Shown here in pieces: positions 42,501 through 51,868 of a stretch of 64,000 bases of DNA. Made by a program: the position numbers and the translations under genes. The notes below the pieces were generated by a model. It was not told where the DNA came from, made no database searches, and was given only the letters and a program-made list of their open reading frames with translations. Each line of letters starts with the position of its first letter. Position 1 is the first letter of the stretch. Source of the DNA: Ascoidea rubescens DSM 1968 (lineage: Eukaryota; Ascomycota; Saccharomycetes; Ascoideales; Ascoideaceae); assembly GCF_001661345.1 (NCBI RefSeq), contig NW_017962935.1:1-64000 (forward strand), in the 5' to 3' direction.

Positions 42501-45500
42501 TGCAAGACAGGAAATCTATTTAAAAGAAAAAAAATTCGTTTTCCAAAACGAGTATTATGAACTAAATCTCCTAGTTCCTGGTGTGTCATATCTCTCAAAG
42601 TATCAATTGAAGCATTCTTAGCTCGAATGTTTTTCAAGATATTCTGAGGCAACTCAAATTGAGATAATGGATGATCCCAATACCAAATTCGTTTGTCAAT
42701 ACTTTTACATATTGAAAGCATGACTCTAGAAAATACTCCCCAAAATCTGTTTATACCTATCTGGAACAAGGCTCTGCAGATTCTTATTGAGTTTTGAGAA
42801 ACATAATTGCAGTCGGAAATTAGTGCCGAATCTTGAATACTAGCCTTGGAAATAAATGCTTGTAACAAAATATTAGTTTTTGATTGTGAAGAATCTGGAG
42901 TACTAGCAATCTGGCAATAAACGTCCTTTTCGAGTAACTTTGTTAATTCATTGGCTTCCTCTTCTCTAAATTTAATATTGTCAAACTCACTACTCATAGT
43001 GATCATAGACAACACATCTGCCTCAGTGGCATTTGGATTTAACATTTGGTTGAAGATCTCAATTGAGTCATTTAAAAGATAAAAGTCAGATGCAACTCTC
43101 CCCAAATCTTTTGAAATGAAAGATCCTGATTTTTCATCAAAAACAATCATTTGTAAAGAATGCAATCTTCTTGCCGTTTGAATAATCATTTCTCTTCTTT
43201 TATTAATCAATTGAGGATCATTGTGAATTTCTTTCCAATCGATTCCATATCCAAGAGGGTTTTTTTTCATTCTTACAAAAAGATAAGTATAACCTAACCA
43301 TTGTATACCTTCATTGATGTTTGTTACTGTTCCTAATGATATTTCAGCATTCAAGTTATCAACTAATTTATTACCTAATTTACTTTCAATTGGATGTTGT
43401 TGAGTCAATAAATTAATATAATGATCCAATTTGTCATTTGAAGTTAATAGTATACCAGAACCATATTTTTCAAACTGAGGCCTACCAGCCCTACCAAAAA
43501 TTTGAATAACATCAGAAATACCCATATCCATGTACCCACCATTCTTGGAATCGTAAACCTGAGTTCCTTTAATAATAACTACAGAAGCAGGTAAGTTAAC
43601 ACCCCAAGCAAGAGTAGCAGTACAAACCAAAACTTTTAAAAAGCCATTAAGAAATAATTTTTCAACTAAGTTTCGATCGGATCTTAACATCCCAGCATGA
43701 TGTGTTCCAAAACCGCTTAAAAATATTTCTTTTAAATCATTGTTTTTATTCTTGTTGGTAATCTCTTTCTCAAATCTGTTATATGTTTGAGGATCAAAAA
43801 TCTCGGGATTGAAATAGTTTGAATAGGATTCAGATCTTATCATTTCAATTAAAATCCTTGAAGTTTTTAATGTTTCTTTTCTGGAGGTAACAAATATCAT
43901 GACTTGTTTATCTTCTCTGATATTTTCAATCAATTTTTCAAAAGTTATTCTATTTAAGATTTCTCTCAACTGAGATGAATTCGGTTTGCCTTTACAACCG
44001 ATGATTTCCTGTTTTAATGGAACTGGCCTAAAAAACTGATCAAAATAGAACATTCCAGTATTTCTATTTACACCAAGAAAGTCAGCAACATCAATATAAT
44101 TTGGCAAAGTTGCACTTAAACCAACAATTCTAATCATCGATTGTGTAGATTCCACTTGTCGCAAAGTTCTTGCAACCAATGATTCTAAAACCGAGCCTCT
44201 ATCTTCATGTAACAAATGCACTTCGTCAATAATTAGTAATTTTACTTTTGAAATTAGCTCATTATCTGTACTATTTGATTTTCTCGTTATGACGTCCCAC
44301 TTCTCGGGTGTTGTCACAATGATTTGAGTTTGCAAAATTTCATTTTTTGTTAATTGCATATCACCAGTCAATTCTTTTGTTTTTATATTTAGCCAGTTTA
44401 ACTTTTTGGAAAATTTTGAAACAATTTCAGAAGCTAGAGCTTTTAAAGGAGCAATGTAAATAATTTTAAAATCGTTTAGATTTATTTCAAATTCTGGGTT
44501 TTCATTTAAATCATCTGTTTCATCAGATTCATCTGAATTTAAAACGCCTGGTTTGCTAAAACCTTTGTTGACTGATTTAGGAACTTGGATTAAATAAGAA
44601 TTAATAGTATGCAAAATGGTCAATAAAGCAATGTCAGTTTTACCGGCTCCAGTTGGAGCACAAATTAGCATATTTTCATTTGTATTATATGCAACAGGAA
44701 AAACTAAAGACTGAACAGGATTTAAGGTTGAATAATTAGCAAAACATCTTTGACACAAAAAATCCAAATTTTTGATCTTGATTTTGATATTCTCAAGATT
44801 AAAATGAAAATTTTTAGAGGCATTATTTTTGGGTGAATTTGGATATGGGATAATTATCTGCTCATGATCATTGAAAGAAAACCTTGTTGACCCAACCGGT
44901 AAGGAATACTTTTTTCCAGTTAACGATAAGATGTTATTTGAATCATAAGATTTGAATACATTTGGATATTTTATATCTTTATTTGGATTACTTTCATCAA
45001 TAGTGTTAATATTCAATGAAGCATTAATAATATTTCTATTGACTATGCTATTAATATTAGAAGCCAAATTGAGAATTTTGCTATCATTATCAATGCTAAT
45101 GCTACTATTGGTAATATTAGTAATATTATTACCATCGTTATTATTGGAGGTATTTTTATGAATATAATAGTTTAATAGAGAAGATTTATTTGATAATATA
45201 TTAGAAATTAAATCAAAATTATCGAAGCCTAAAATGTCAAATAAATTTGATTGCAAAACATTATCATCTTTATTCTCATAGATTAGTAATAAAATTGAGT
45301 TTATTAAATCAGTTGAATTAATATTAACATTTCCCCGAGAAACTTTTTCAATTTCGAATTTAAATTGGTTATAATAATTTAAGTCATTATCATTGACACC
45401 GGTCGTATTTTTTTGTTGCTCATTATCATTATTTGACAAATTGTAGATGTTTAGAGAATTTAGAAAATTTAAATCAAAATTATCTTGGTTCATAGTAAAA

Positions 45501-45691
45501 GAGGATAGAGCTTTATTAAATTTTTTAAATTTCTCATTTAATGGTTTTTCGTTAAAATTTTTGGCAGAAGATATGTTAGAAGACGAAAAGGAATAAGAGT
45601 TGTTTGGAATCAAGACATCTAATGAATTAATCATATGGTTCATTGCATTCATGTAAGATCTAGTCGAATCCACTGAGTAAGAGGTTGCCAT
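39566..45691 (-). CDS. SLH1: Ski2-like tandem-cassette helicase Slh1 (Rqt2, ASCC3 homologue)
   Basis: 2041 aa from ATG 45691, close to Slh1 length (1967). There are two helicase cassettes: Walker A APTGAGKT (near residue 350) with DEVH (near 488), and SPTGSGKT (near 1234) with DEIH (near 1334). Both have ASVV/AHLVIIKGTQ and GRAGRP motif VI segments, and each is followed by winged-helix and Sec63-type domains. Slh1 is the helicase of the RQT complex, which splits ubiquitinated collided ribosomes in ribosome quality control. Brr2 has the same architecture, but length, the N-terminus (a non-conserved Asn-rich 270 residues) and synteny with EFG1 favour Slh1. Both Walker A lysines are present, so both cassettes look ATPase-competent. 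Confidence 0.93.
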   Translation of the reverse strand: MATSYSVDSTRSYMNAMNHMINSLDVLIPNNSYSFSSSNISSAKNFNEKPLNEKFKKFNKALSSFTMNQDNFDLNFLNSLNIYNLSNNDNEQQKNTTGVNDNDLNYYNQFKFEIEKVSRGNVNINSTDLINSILLLIYENKDDNVLQSNLFDILGFDNFDLISNILSNKSSLLNYYIHKNTSNNNDGNNITNITNSSISIDNDSKILNLASNINSIVNRNIINASLNINTIDESNPNKDIKYPNVFKSYDSNNILSLTGKKYSLPVGSTRFSFNDHEQIIIPYPNSPKNNASKNFHFNLENIKIKIKNLDFLCQRCFANYSTLNPVQSLVFPVAYNTNENMLICAPTGAGKTDIALLTILHTINSYLIQVPKSVNKGFSKPGVLNSDESDETDDLNENPEFEINLNDFKIIYIAPLKALASEIVSKFSKKLNWLNIKTKELTGDMQLTKNEILQTQIIVTTPEKWDVITRKSNSTDNELISKVKLLIIDEVHLLHEDRGSVLESLVARTLRQVESTQSMIRIVGLSATLPNYIDVADFLGVNRNTGMFYFDQFFRPVPLKQEIIGCKGKPNSSQLREILNRITFEKLIENIREDKQVMIFVTSRKETLKTSRILIEMIRSESYSNYFNPEIFDPQTYNRFEKEITNKNKNNDLKEIFLSGFGTHHAGMLRSDRNLVEKLFLNGFLKVLVCTATLAWGVNLPASVVIIKGTQVYDSKNGGYMDMGISDVIQIFGRAGRPQFEKYGSGILLTSNDKLDHYINLLTQQHPIESKLGNKLVDNLNAEISLGTVTNINEGIQWLGYTYLFVRMKKNPLGYGIDWKEIHNDPQLINKRREMIIQTARRLHSLQMIVFDEKSGSFISKDLGRVASDFYLLNDSIEIFNQMLNPNATEADVLSMITMSSEFDNIKFREEEANELTKLLEKDVYCQIASTPDSSQSKTNILLQAFISKASIQDSALISDCNYVSQNSIRICRALFQIGINRFWGVFSRVMLSICKSIDKRIWYWDHPLSQFELPQNILKNIRAKNASIDTLRDMTHQELGDLVHNTRFGKRIFFLLNRFPVLHIDGEIFPITANVMRVHLNIECDFIWDDKFHSKIECFHLTVEESDNISNILYYQKLIISRKNFKNIQELDFMIPLADPLPPQIIVRAVSDTWIGSESVHSISFQHLIRPHNETLTTKLLRLQPLPISALHNSKYESIYDSKFNFFNPMQTMVFHTLYHSNSSVFVGSPTGSGKTVVAELSIWHAFNKYPDSKIVYIAPMKALVRERVDDWRARITPKTGYKLVELTGDSTPDVNEVREAKIIVTTPEKFDGISRNWQTRKFVQQISLVIMDEIHLLASDRGPILEMIVSRMNYISSKTKMPIRLLGMSTAVSNAMDMASWLGIKEGLFNFPQSVRPVPLQMYIDGFPDNLAFCPLMKTMNKPAFMAIKQHSPNKPVLIFVASRRQTRLTALDLIHLCGLESNPRRFLKVSEDEIEEIIKRVKDDTLKLSLQFGIGLHHAGLVDSDRRISHGLFQSNKIQILVATSTLAWGVNLPAHLVIIKGTQFFDAKIEAYRDMDLTDVLQMMGRAGRPGYDTNGIAIVYTKENKKLFYKHFLNIGFPVESSLHKVLDDHIGAEISSGTIKTREDAIEFLSWTFLYRRAHHNPTYYGIEDVSVSGISSYLGNLIDLTINNLRESNCIKLVGDKTNKNQMIESTPFLDISSYYYLSHKTIRNFLNKVTRNSNFEQNLILLSEAVEYNELPTRHGEELINHEMSLQMRYSINDIKYKQFEDFKKLPIWDPHIKTFLLLQAYFTRIELPIADYSQDTVTVLDQALRIIQAYIDISSELGYLSTVLKLIELMQSIKQGSWFDDNEIGILPGMEKLLNGLESGENKDIKKMTIKKIGNMSKEDLENYLINEIYFEFKNKEEMDDFFNIALSLPTGNLKVLPQIKNGFLEVEIDQKKILKNMKNNKKKSELFQSYCSKFPKFQKESWFFIICDFEIDELYLIKRCQPQKYKTGNRVFCKFEIPKEIFDNELDIICVNDGLKIEYRTKHLFIN

Positions 45692-46144
45692 TGTTAAGAA
45701 GTGATAAGATATAAAATGGAAATAAAAAGAATTGAATCAATGAATAACTATTCAGAAGGAAAGTTAATAAAAATATTTAAGTAGCTCTTCAAAAGATAAA
45801 ACCAACAATTATTGGAAGAAAGATTTGAAATCAACAAAAAAAAAGATTTCAATAAAACCAAAGAGTATGCATATATATGCGTGTTATGCATATATATACA
45901 TTATAATACAATATATAGCACGTGCTAAGTATGTTTTCTAAAAGCTAAACTTGGAAGATGAAGAAATATTCTAGAAATAATTTCTCTAGGAGCTACTAGA
46001 TCGATAAAAGCAACAGATTTAATATAAAATGGAATATTTAATTTATTTTTAAAGTATATATGGGAAAAATCAATTGAATGTAACTGAATTCAGCTGAATA
46101 AAAATCTCGATATTATTTGTATATCAATTCATTTTATATATAAT
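45692..46144. promoter_or_regulatory. SLH1 promoter region
   Basis: 453 bp between tandem minus-strand genes. It includes a duplicated TATGCATATATAT sequence (45866-45899) and the 12-bp perfect palindrome TAGCACGTGCTA (45916-45927), a bHLH (Cbf1/Pho4-type) site about 225 bp upstream of the SLH1 ATG. Confidence 0.5.
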
Positions 46145-46979
46145 TTAATGACTTGCAAAAATTTTTTCAACTTCTTGAACACTTTGAGACAAGATTTGAT
46201 TTTGAAAAGTCTTATCGTCTAATTTTGAAGAGACACTCTTAATGACTGAAGAGGACAATTGTTGATGTTCCAATAATTTAATTGAGTTTTCGTATTTTAC
46301 CCATGAATCCAAAACTGATTTTGCTTCATTTAAAATATTAATCTTTTGTTTTAATTCAAAGTTATTTTTCTCTAATTCAAGGGTTTCCTTTGAGACATCA
46401 AATAAAGCATTAGTGATTGGTTTGATATCTTTTAATTTGGATACCTCGTCAATTCTTGAGTTGATTGAATCAATGTGTTTTAATTTTGAGTTATTTAAAA
46501 TTGAAGTGATTTTGGCAATACGGTCTTTAGCAAAATCGGTATACAATGGAGCCAATAGTTTTGAGACTAATATACAGACACCACCAAAGGATATAACTAA
46601 CAAAGTTTCTTCATTAACAACATAAAAACCGGAAGAAATTGCATAAACAGAACCAGCAATTCCAGTAGCTAAGATTCCAGTTTTACTTAAAATTCCATTT
46701 CCTGGTAAAGAATCGATAATGGAAGAGGCTTTTGCTTTTGGTTCAACAGGAGCTGAATAATGACGAACACCAATTCTAAAAAGACATTGTTAGAAAAAGG
46801 AAAACATTGTTGGACCAGGTGAAATTAAAGTAGATAAAAAATGAAGCAGATAGATAAATCGAAATTGAATTGAATGTGAAAAATAAAGAAACATACGGAA
46901 TGGAACGTAAAGATAATTGGGTTGCAGCTAATTTTGAAGCTGGTTTAATAGCTCTAGTGGACAAGATTCTTAAGCTCAT
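46145..46979 (-). CDS. ATP4: Mitochondrial ATP synthase subunit b (Atp4), one intron
   Basis: Spliced from exon 1 46897-46979 and exon 2 46145-46775, giving 237 aa. The donor GTATGT, branch-like TTCTAAC and acceptor TAG define a 121-nt intron at 46776-46896. The joined protein starts with a basic, Arg-rich mitochondrial presequence (MSLRILSTRAIKPASKLAAT). It continues with EPKAKASSIIDSLPGNGILS, two hydrophobic segments, then the long peripheral-stalk helix with NALFDVSKETLELE and LDSWVKYENSIKLLE. All match S. cerevisiae Atp4 (244 aa). Subunit b anchors the stator stalk of F1Fo ATP synthase in the inner membrane. Without the intron the open frame lacks the presequence and would begin inside a membrane segment. 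Confidence 0.93.
46776..46896 (-). other. Spliceosomal intron of ATP4
   Basis: 121 nt, GTATGT...TTCTAAC...TAG, with the branch adenosine about 14 nt from the acceptor. The phase is such that CC from exon 1 and A from exon 2 form a Pro codon. It is the only clear intron in the window. Confidence 0.9.
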
Positions 46980-47450
46980 TTCTAAAAAACGCTTTAGCAA
47001 CCGTTATCAGTAAATTGAAAAGAAGTAGTGCTGATTCTAAGTAATACTAGACCCAATATATAGATATTGAACAAATTCACAGGGTGAACGATTTGCTTTT
47101 TCGCAGTTTCAAAAGCGCTGTGATTGGCCGGCATTGCTCACGTGTAGTATCATCTGACCACGACGCCACCTGTGTGGATGGTCTTATTTTGATAGATGAG
47201 ATGAAGCAAAAAGGAACAGAGCAAATGGTTAGAGACGTAAAAAGTGGATGCTAATGTATTTGGAACGTTATCAGAAACGTCATGGCTATATAGTTGTAAA
47301 TGCAATCAGTAAAAAACAAATAAATAAAGAGACAAAACTAACAAAACATTCCACATAACTAAACCGGGCAGACAACGTGTTGACGTTGAAAACATTTACA
47401 GCAGTATATAGTATTCATTGATAGATTGACCATCACAAATGAGAAATTGT
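46980..47450. promoter_or_regulatory. ATP4 upstream region
   Basis: 471 bp, with a less A+T-rich patch at 47100-47180 containing a TCACGTG site (about 47139-47145), roughly 165 bp upstream of ATP4. No ORF of interest. Confidence 0.4.
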
Positions 47451-47636
47451 TCATTTTTTGGATTTTTTTTCATCCTTAGCAATTTTTTTGGCAGCCCTTT
47501 CAGCTCTGGCTGCTAATGCCTTTTCCTTGTCTTCTTCTTTTCTTTTTTGAGGATCTCCACTTTTTTTATTTTTGGAGTTTCCACCTTTTTTGGCGTTTCT
47601 TTCACGAGCTTGCTCCTTTTGATGACCTCTAGACAT
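47451..47636 (-). CDS. SERF/4F5-family small basic protein (YDL085C-A-like)
   Basis: 61 aa from ATG 47636: MSRGHQKEQARERNAKKGG, then KKSGDPQKRKEEDKEKALAA and a Lys/Ala-rich helix. It matches the SERF signature M-[ST/A]-RG-x-Q-[RK]-[DE]-x-AR-x-[KR]-N-x-KK and the fungal KKSGDPKKR segment. Family members are disordered/helical, RNA- and amyloid-modulating proteins found in nucleus and cytosol. The longer open frame starting at 47678 adds a hydrophobic leader (MAIYILSIYSLLTK) that is not part of the family, so the internal ATG is chosen. Confidence 0.85.
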   Translation of the reverse strand: MSRGHQKEQARERNAKKGGNSKNKKSGDPQKRKEEDKEKALAARAERAAKKIAKDEKKSKK

Positions 47637-47804
47637 TTTCGTGAGTAAAGAATAAATTGATAGAATATAAATTGCCACTCCAATAGGCGGTAGATGTGCA
47701 CTAAACCGTAGAAGAAAAACACAGGTAGTATTTATGAAAGTTGTAGAGATTTATATATGTTCAGCTGGCAAAGAAAAACAACGTTGTAGCAGCAAAAAGA
47801 AAAC

Positions 47805-47876
47805 CTCCGCGACGGGGAATTGAACCCCGGTCTACCACGCGACAAGCGGTAATTCTAGCCACTAAACTATCACGGA
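47805..47876 (-). tRNA. tRNA-Asp (GTC)
   Basis: 72 nt, third identical copy, anticodon GTC. It lies 168 bp upstream of the SERF start on the same strand. Confidence 0.97.
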
Positions 47877-48718
47877 GACTGCTAAGATTCAGAGTTTATC
47901 TGAAAAATATTTTCAATACCTTTGGATTTAAAATTTAGTAAATTTTTTGAGAGAACTCTGGCATTGTAATAATTAATCAATGCCCTTGTTTCTTCGATAA
48001 TCCTACAATCAGTCATTACATATTTTAATGCCCACTTAACATTGAAGCGAGAATAAAAGCACAGTGTTAACCGTTCCTGTTGACGCTGCAATCATACACT
48101 ACCTAGGAAAAAAAGAGGGCCTACAGAAACTATATGTTTTTGTTACCCATGCATGGAAATTTATAAAATAAACACGATATAACATCAATTTCTTACCTAA
48201 ATTTATTCGTCCTTGATGTGAGTTTTCTTCCCTCTAGGGTTTTCTCACATTCATGGTAAAATTACAGGGACAGTTTTTGTAGTTTTATATACCAACTAAT
48301 AAACAACACCGTGCAAGAACCCCAATAGGTGTGTTCTTAGTTTTTTAAAAAAAAATAATTGTAATATATTAAAACAAAAACAACTTTTTGATTTTTGTAT
48401 CAGCAATGTCTACACTATATATCTATGTACGTAGATTGCTGTTGTTAAAGACCTGAAATCATTTAGTTAGATGCAAATAGAATCATAAAAATGGTTGTAA
48501 ATTGATTTCAAAGCAATATATATTATTCCGCCTTTGAATACAGGAATTGCGGATAAACACATTGTATCAATATTGCTGTTTAATTAAGAAGGAACTCAAA
48601 ATTGTTTTTTTGCACGTTTCTGAATTTTTTGCAAATGATTATTTTGTTTGTTTCATTAAATTCAAATTTTAAATCAATTTTTTAATTGTTAAATTGTTGT
48701 CGCTATTACTTTTGGGAC
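47877..48718. other. Intergenic region right of tRNA-Asp
   Basis: The minus-strand frame 47882-48091 (69 aa) has only a TTG start and no recognisable domain. The rest is A+T-rich with no supported feature. Confidence 0.5.
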
Positions 48719-49117
48719 ATGCCTCAATTAACCGAATCTGGTCAAAAAGATTTTTCTGAGGATCAGGTTGCTGCAAACACTGCCAAACTTGAGAAGTTGC
48801 TACGAGAATTTAACCAGATGCTTTAAGATGAGGCTGAACGAAACTCTAACAAAAAATCGTCATCAACTATGGAGCTTGAAATCTCTCCAAATCAAGTTCC
48901 TTGCAATGAAATGATAGCTCTATAAATCCAATGTCGCAAAATTATGAAAGCAAAAAGAATCAAAAATAAAAGGACAGAAAACAAAAAAAAATTATTGAAA
49001 GTCATGAAGCGAGTGTATAACAACACTGGTTTTTATAAAGTGTTATCGGAACTAGCCAAAAAAAATTTGGACTCAATGGAAAAATTATTTGAGGAACTTG
49101 GTGAAAGCCAGTTCTAA
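48719..49117 (+). pseudogene. Decayed ORF of about 132 codons, unknown family
   Basis: Starts with an ATG (MPQLTESGQKDFSEDQVAAN) and keeps one frame to 49117 with about two interruptions. The sequence between them is coherent and Lys/Glu-rich (for example NTGFYKVLSELAKKNLDSME near the end). Codon choice and helix-like composition suggest a once-functional protein. I do not recognise it. It lies just upstream of repeat copy B and might belong to the same degraded element. Confidence 0.45.
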
Positions 49118-50905
49118 TTCAAGCCCATTGAAATTGAAAAAGCGAAAATCTTGATTAAAAAAAATAAAAATTATTTCCAAAATTTAAAACTAAAATATGA
49201 AATTATTTTATTTATTTCTGATAAAAATCAGATATTATTGTTTGGTCTAATTAAATCTTCATAATTTTGCTTTAAAAAGTATTTTTAGATGCAGTTACTA
49301 TATAGTTCTTTATATTTTTTACAGATTTGATACATTTCATTTGTTTTATTGTTGAGAATTTTGCGATTGTAATTTATTTGCCAAAAGTATTATATGTTCT
49401 GCTCAATACTTGCCATTCACTTGGTTTTATTTAGTTTATATCAACTAATATTTTTTACAGTATTGTTTCAGAACACAAACAAAAGTGAAACAAACATGAT
49501 GATTTTTGCCAGTCAACATATCGAATAATGTAAGAATTATGTTTGCTCTTTTGAGCAAAAACGCAATTATTATTATAAAATTAATTACCAAATTTGTCTG
49601 CAGGTTGAACAATATGATTATTAAAAGATCAAAAAACATTAGGAAATATTCAGAAGTATATGAGAAAAAATATATTAGGTGGTTATGCTCAGGTCAAAAA
49701 AACACAAACTTTAAAGTTTTTAATTTCCCAAGCCAATTAAAAATCTAATTTACAGACTAGTTTCAATTAAATGACCCGCATAATACTAAAGTATTCTATA
49801 ATTTTCGGCTTATCTCACTTTTCCATATATCTAGATATCACAGATAATTCCAGGCTTCAAGATTCCAACCAATGTATAGCAATACTATACAAACGATTAT
49901 ATTAATTTTGAGCATTGTTAATTTTACCTCATATCTTTTGATGTAGCTGTAATATGTTCTGTTTCGAGGATTAACAAAACTGAATTAAATAAAAACTAAG
50001 TGCTGCAATTTGTTATTTGTTTATTAGTTAATAAAAAGCGAGTCTATTAGAGGAGTGAATACTTGCTCTGTTAATATCAATTGAACTTTTCTGGCAATTA
50101 TTAGATTTGTGTATTTAAGAAATGCAATGAAAAGAAAATTTAAATAGAGCATTTTTCCGACACTCGATTTAAAATGCAACAAGTGCGGCATGGACGTGCG
50201 TTGTGCATTGTTGCATCACCTCAGTGCACTATTGTCAAGGCTCAGCTTTCGTAAATGCTGTATTTGTAATATAATAAAGTGTGCCACATTGTGGCAAAGT
50301 TTAATCCATAAGCAATCTGGTTTCATGTCCATTTCTTTAATTGAGCTCAATGATCAGAGGAAATTTAAACCAAACTATTAATCGAAACATATCTAACTTG
50401 ACTTTTCAAAATGAGAGTGGGATATAGAATTTTGAAGCAACAAAACTGTAAAAGTAATTTGGTAACTTTTGATTAGTCCCATAATATCAATTGCATTGAA
50501 TGGTTTGAAGAACGTTTTTGCTGTTACAGTGATTTTCTTGAAGTTTTGAGCTACAGCTATTTTGATCATTTTTTCTAAGTTTAAATAATTCAAAAAGTAT
50601 TTCCATACTCATTTGATTACTACAACGTTAATTAAAAGTAAAATTAAATATTAATTACAGTAAAACTAAAAGAAAAATTTAAAAAGTTTTAAAGTTAGCA
50701 AAGAACTAATTCAAAAATTTCAACTTCAAAAACAAGAATTAATATTTGAAGTAAAATTTTCTACCAATAAAATAATTGGAACAAGAAGGATGCAAAAGGT
50801 ATAAAGAATAAGCTGGCCTTAAAATAAGAGATATCATTAATTGCTGAATAGGTAAGGATAACCTTGAACTATTTGATGGAAATTACACTTAGAAAGTTAG
50901 CAAGT
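49118..50905. other. Intergenic region containing repeat copy B
   Basis: Contains repeat copy B (below). 50160-50381 has a Cys/His-containing short frame (KCNKCGMDVRCALLHHL... CCICNIIKCATLW) that might be a zinc-binding fragment but is not intact. 50393-50900 shows nothing recognisable. Confidence 0.45.
49580..50130 (+). repeat. Diverged dispersed repeat, copy B, with coding end
   Basis: Counterpart of 18750-19285. Here the frame around RSKNIRKYSEVYEKKYIRWL is open to a stop at 49748, followed by about 370 bp of non-coding sequence still similar to copy A. It is older than recent copies, since many substitutions and indels separate the two. The family is unrecognised. Confidence 0.6.
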
Positions 50906-51508
50906 CTAATTACCATTACCATTGCTGTTACCATTTCCATTACCGTTGTTACCTCCAGCACCATTTTGGTTACCGTTTTGGTTACCATTATTGTTACCAT
51001 TGTATCCTGAATAGCCCCAATAGCCACCATTAGAATTACCATTAGAGTTACCATTGCTGTTACCATTGCTTCCACCAGCACCATTGGCATTACCGTTAGA
51101 GTTACCATTATTGTTACCATTGTAATAAGAAACCCAACCACCATTGTAGTTTCCATTTTCATTTCCATTAACATTACCATTGTTACCACCAGCACCATTC
51201 TCGTTACCATTTTGATTACCGTTGGAGTTACCATTGTTATAAGAGTACCATCCACCATTATAATTACCATTCTGGTTACCATTGTAATTTCCGTTCCAGC
51301 CACCGGGACCGTTGGCATTACCATTAACATTACCGTTGTCATTACCATTATCGCTACGTTTTTTCAAATCTTCTTCAACGATTAAATCGGTTTCAGGTTC
51401 AACTTCAGGTTCAACTGCCTCAGCTAATGCCTCTGCTTGAGGAACTGGGATCGCTTGAGCGGCAACGAGCAATGAAATAATTAAGTAAAGAACTTGTGTT
51501 TTCATCAT
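50906..51508 (-). CDS. Secreted Asn-Gly repeat protein (left paralogue)
   Basis: 200 aa. The signal peptide MMKTQVLYLIISLLVAAQA and an acidic pro-region (PEVEPETDLIVEEDL) end in KKR, a likely Kex2 site. The rest is NGN-type repeats (NGNxNGNxNG with interspersed GAGG, GPGG and GGW/YY blocks). There is no catalytic domain, GPI signal or Cys. It is a paralogue of the gene at 57921: the first 30 residues and the IPVPQA motif are nearly shared, and the two lie divergently around the inverted repeat. A secreted or wall-associated structural role is inferred. The family is not recognised. Its ATG is 361 bp outside the edge of the identical inverted-repeat arm. Confidence 0.8.
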   Translation of the reverse strand: MMKTQVLYLIISLLVAAQAIPVPQAEALAEAVEPEVEPETDLIVEEDLKKRSDNGNDNGNVNGNANGPGGWNGNYNGNQNGNYNGGWYSYNNGNSNGNQNGNENGAGGNNGNVNGNENGNYNGGWVSYYNGNNNGNSNGNANGAGGSNGNSNGNSNGNSNGGYWGYSGYNGNNNGNQNGNQNGAGGNNGNGNGNSNGNGN

Positions 51509-51868
51509 TTTTTAAGAAATAAAGAAGTTTATAAATTAGATTGTAAGTTTGATTAAAATAAAGGAGGTATATATGATTGTGATTGCTTTAATATCTTGAT
51601 GTTGAAAAAAGAAAAAATAAGGACTAATAAGTTAAGAACGATACCTACTCAATTTATACAAATTTACTTGACAAAGAAAAGAAAGTCAAAAACAAACCAA
51701 ATGTTAAAAATAACTATACGTTGAAAAAATAACCCCAAGTCTCAACAACATAAAATGAAATATTATCGAGATTAATTATTTTTAAAAGTTCCTGCAATGA
51801 CAAACCAAAAATATGAGTGTATTATTCTCCACCATTTCCACAGTCCTAATGATTAAATTTAAAGTTTG
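51509..51868 (-). promoter_or_regulatory. Proximal promoter of the left Asn-Gly repeat gene
   Basis: The 360 bp between the gene and the identical arm. Scattered matches to the corresponding 363 bp on the right (for example CCACAGTCCTAA) show it belongs to the same old inverted duplication but has diverged. Confidence 0.5.
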
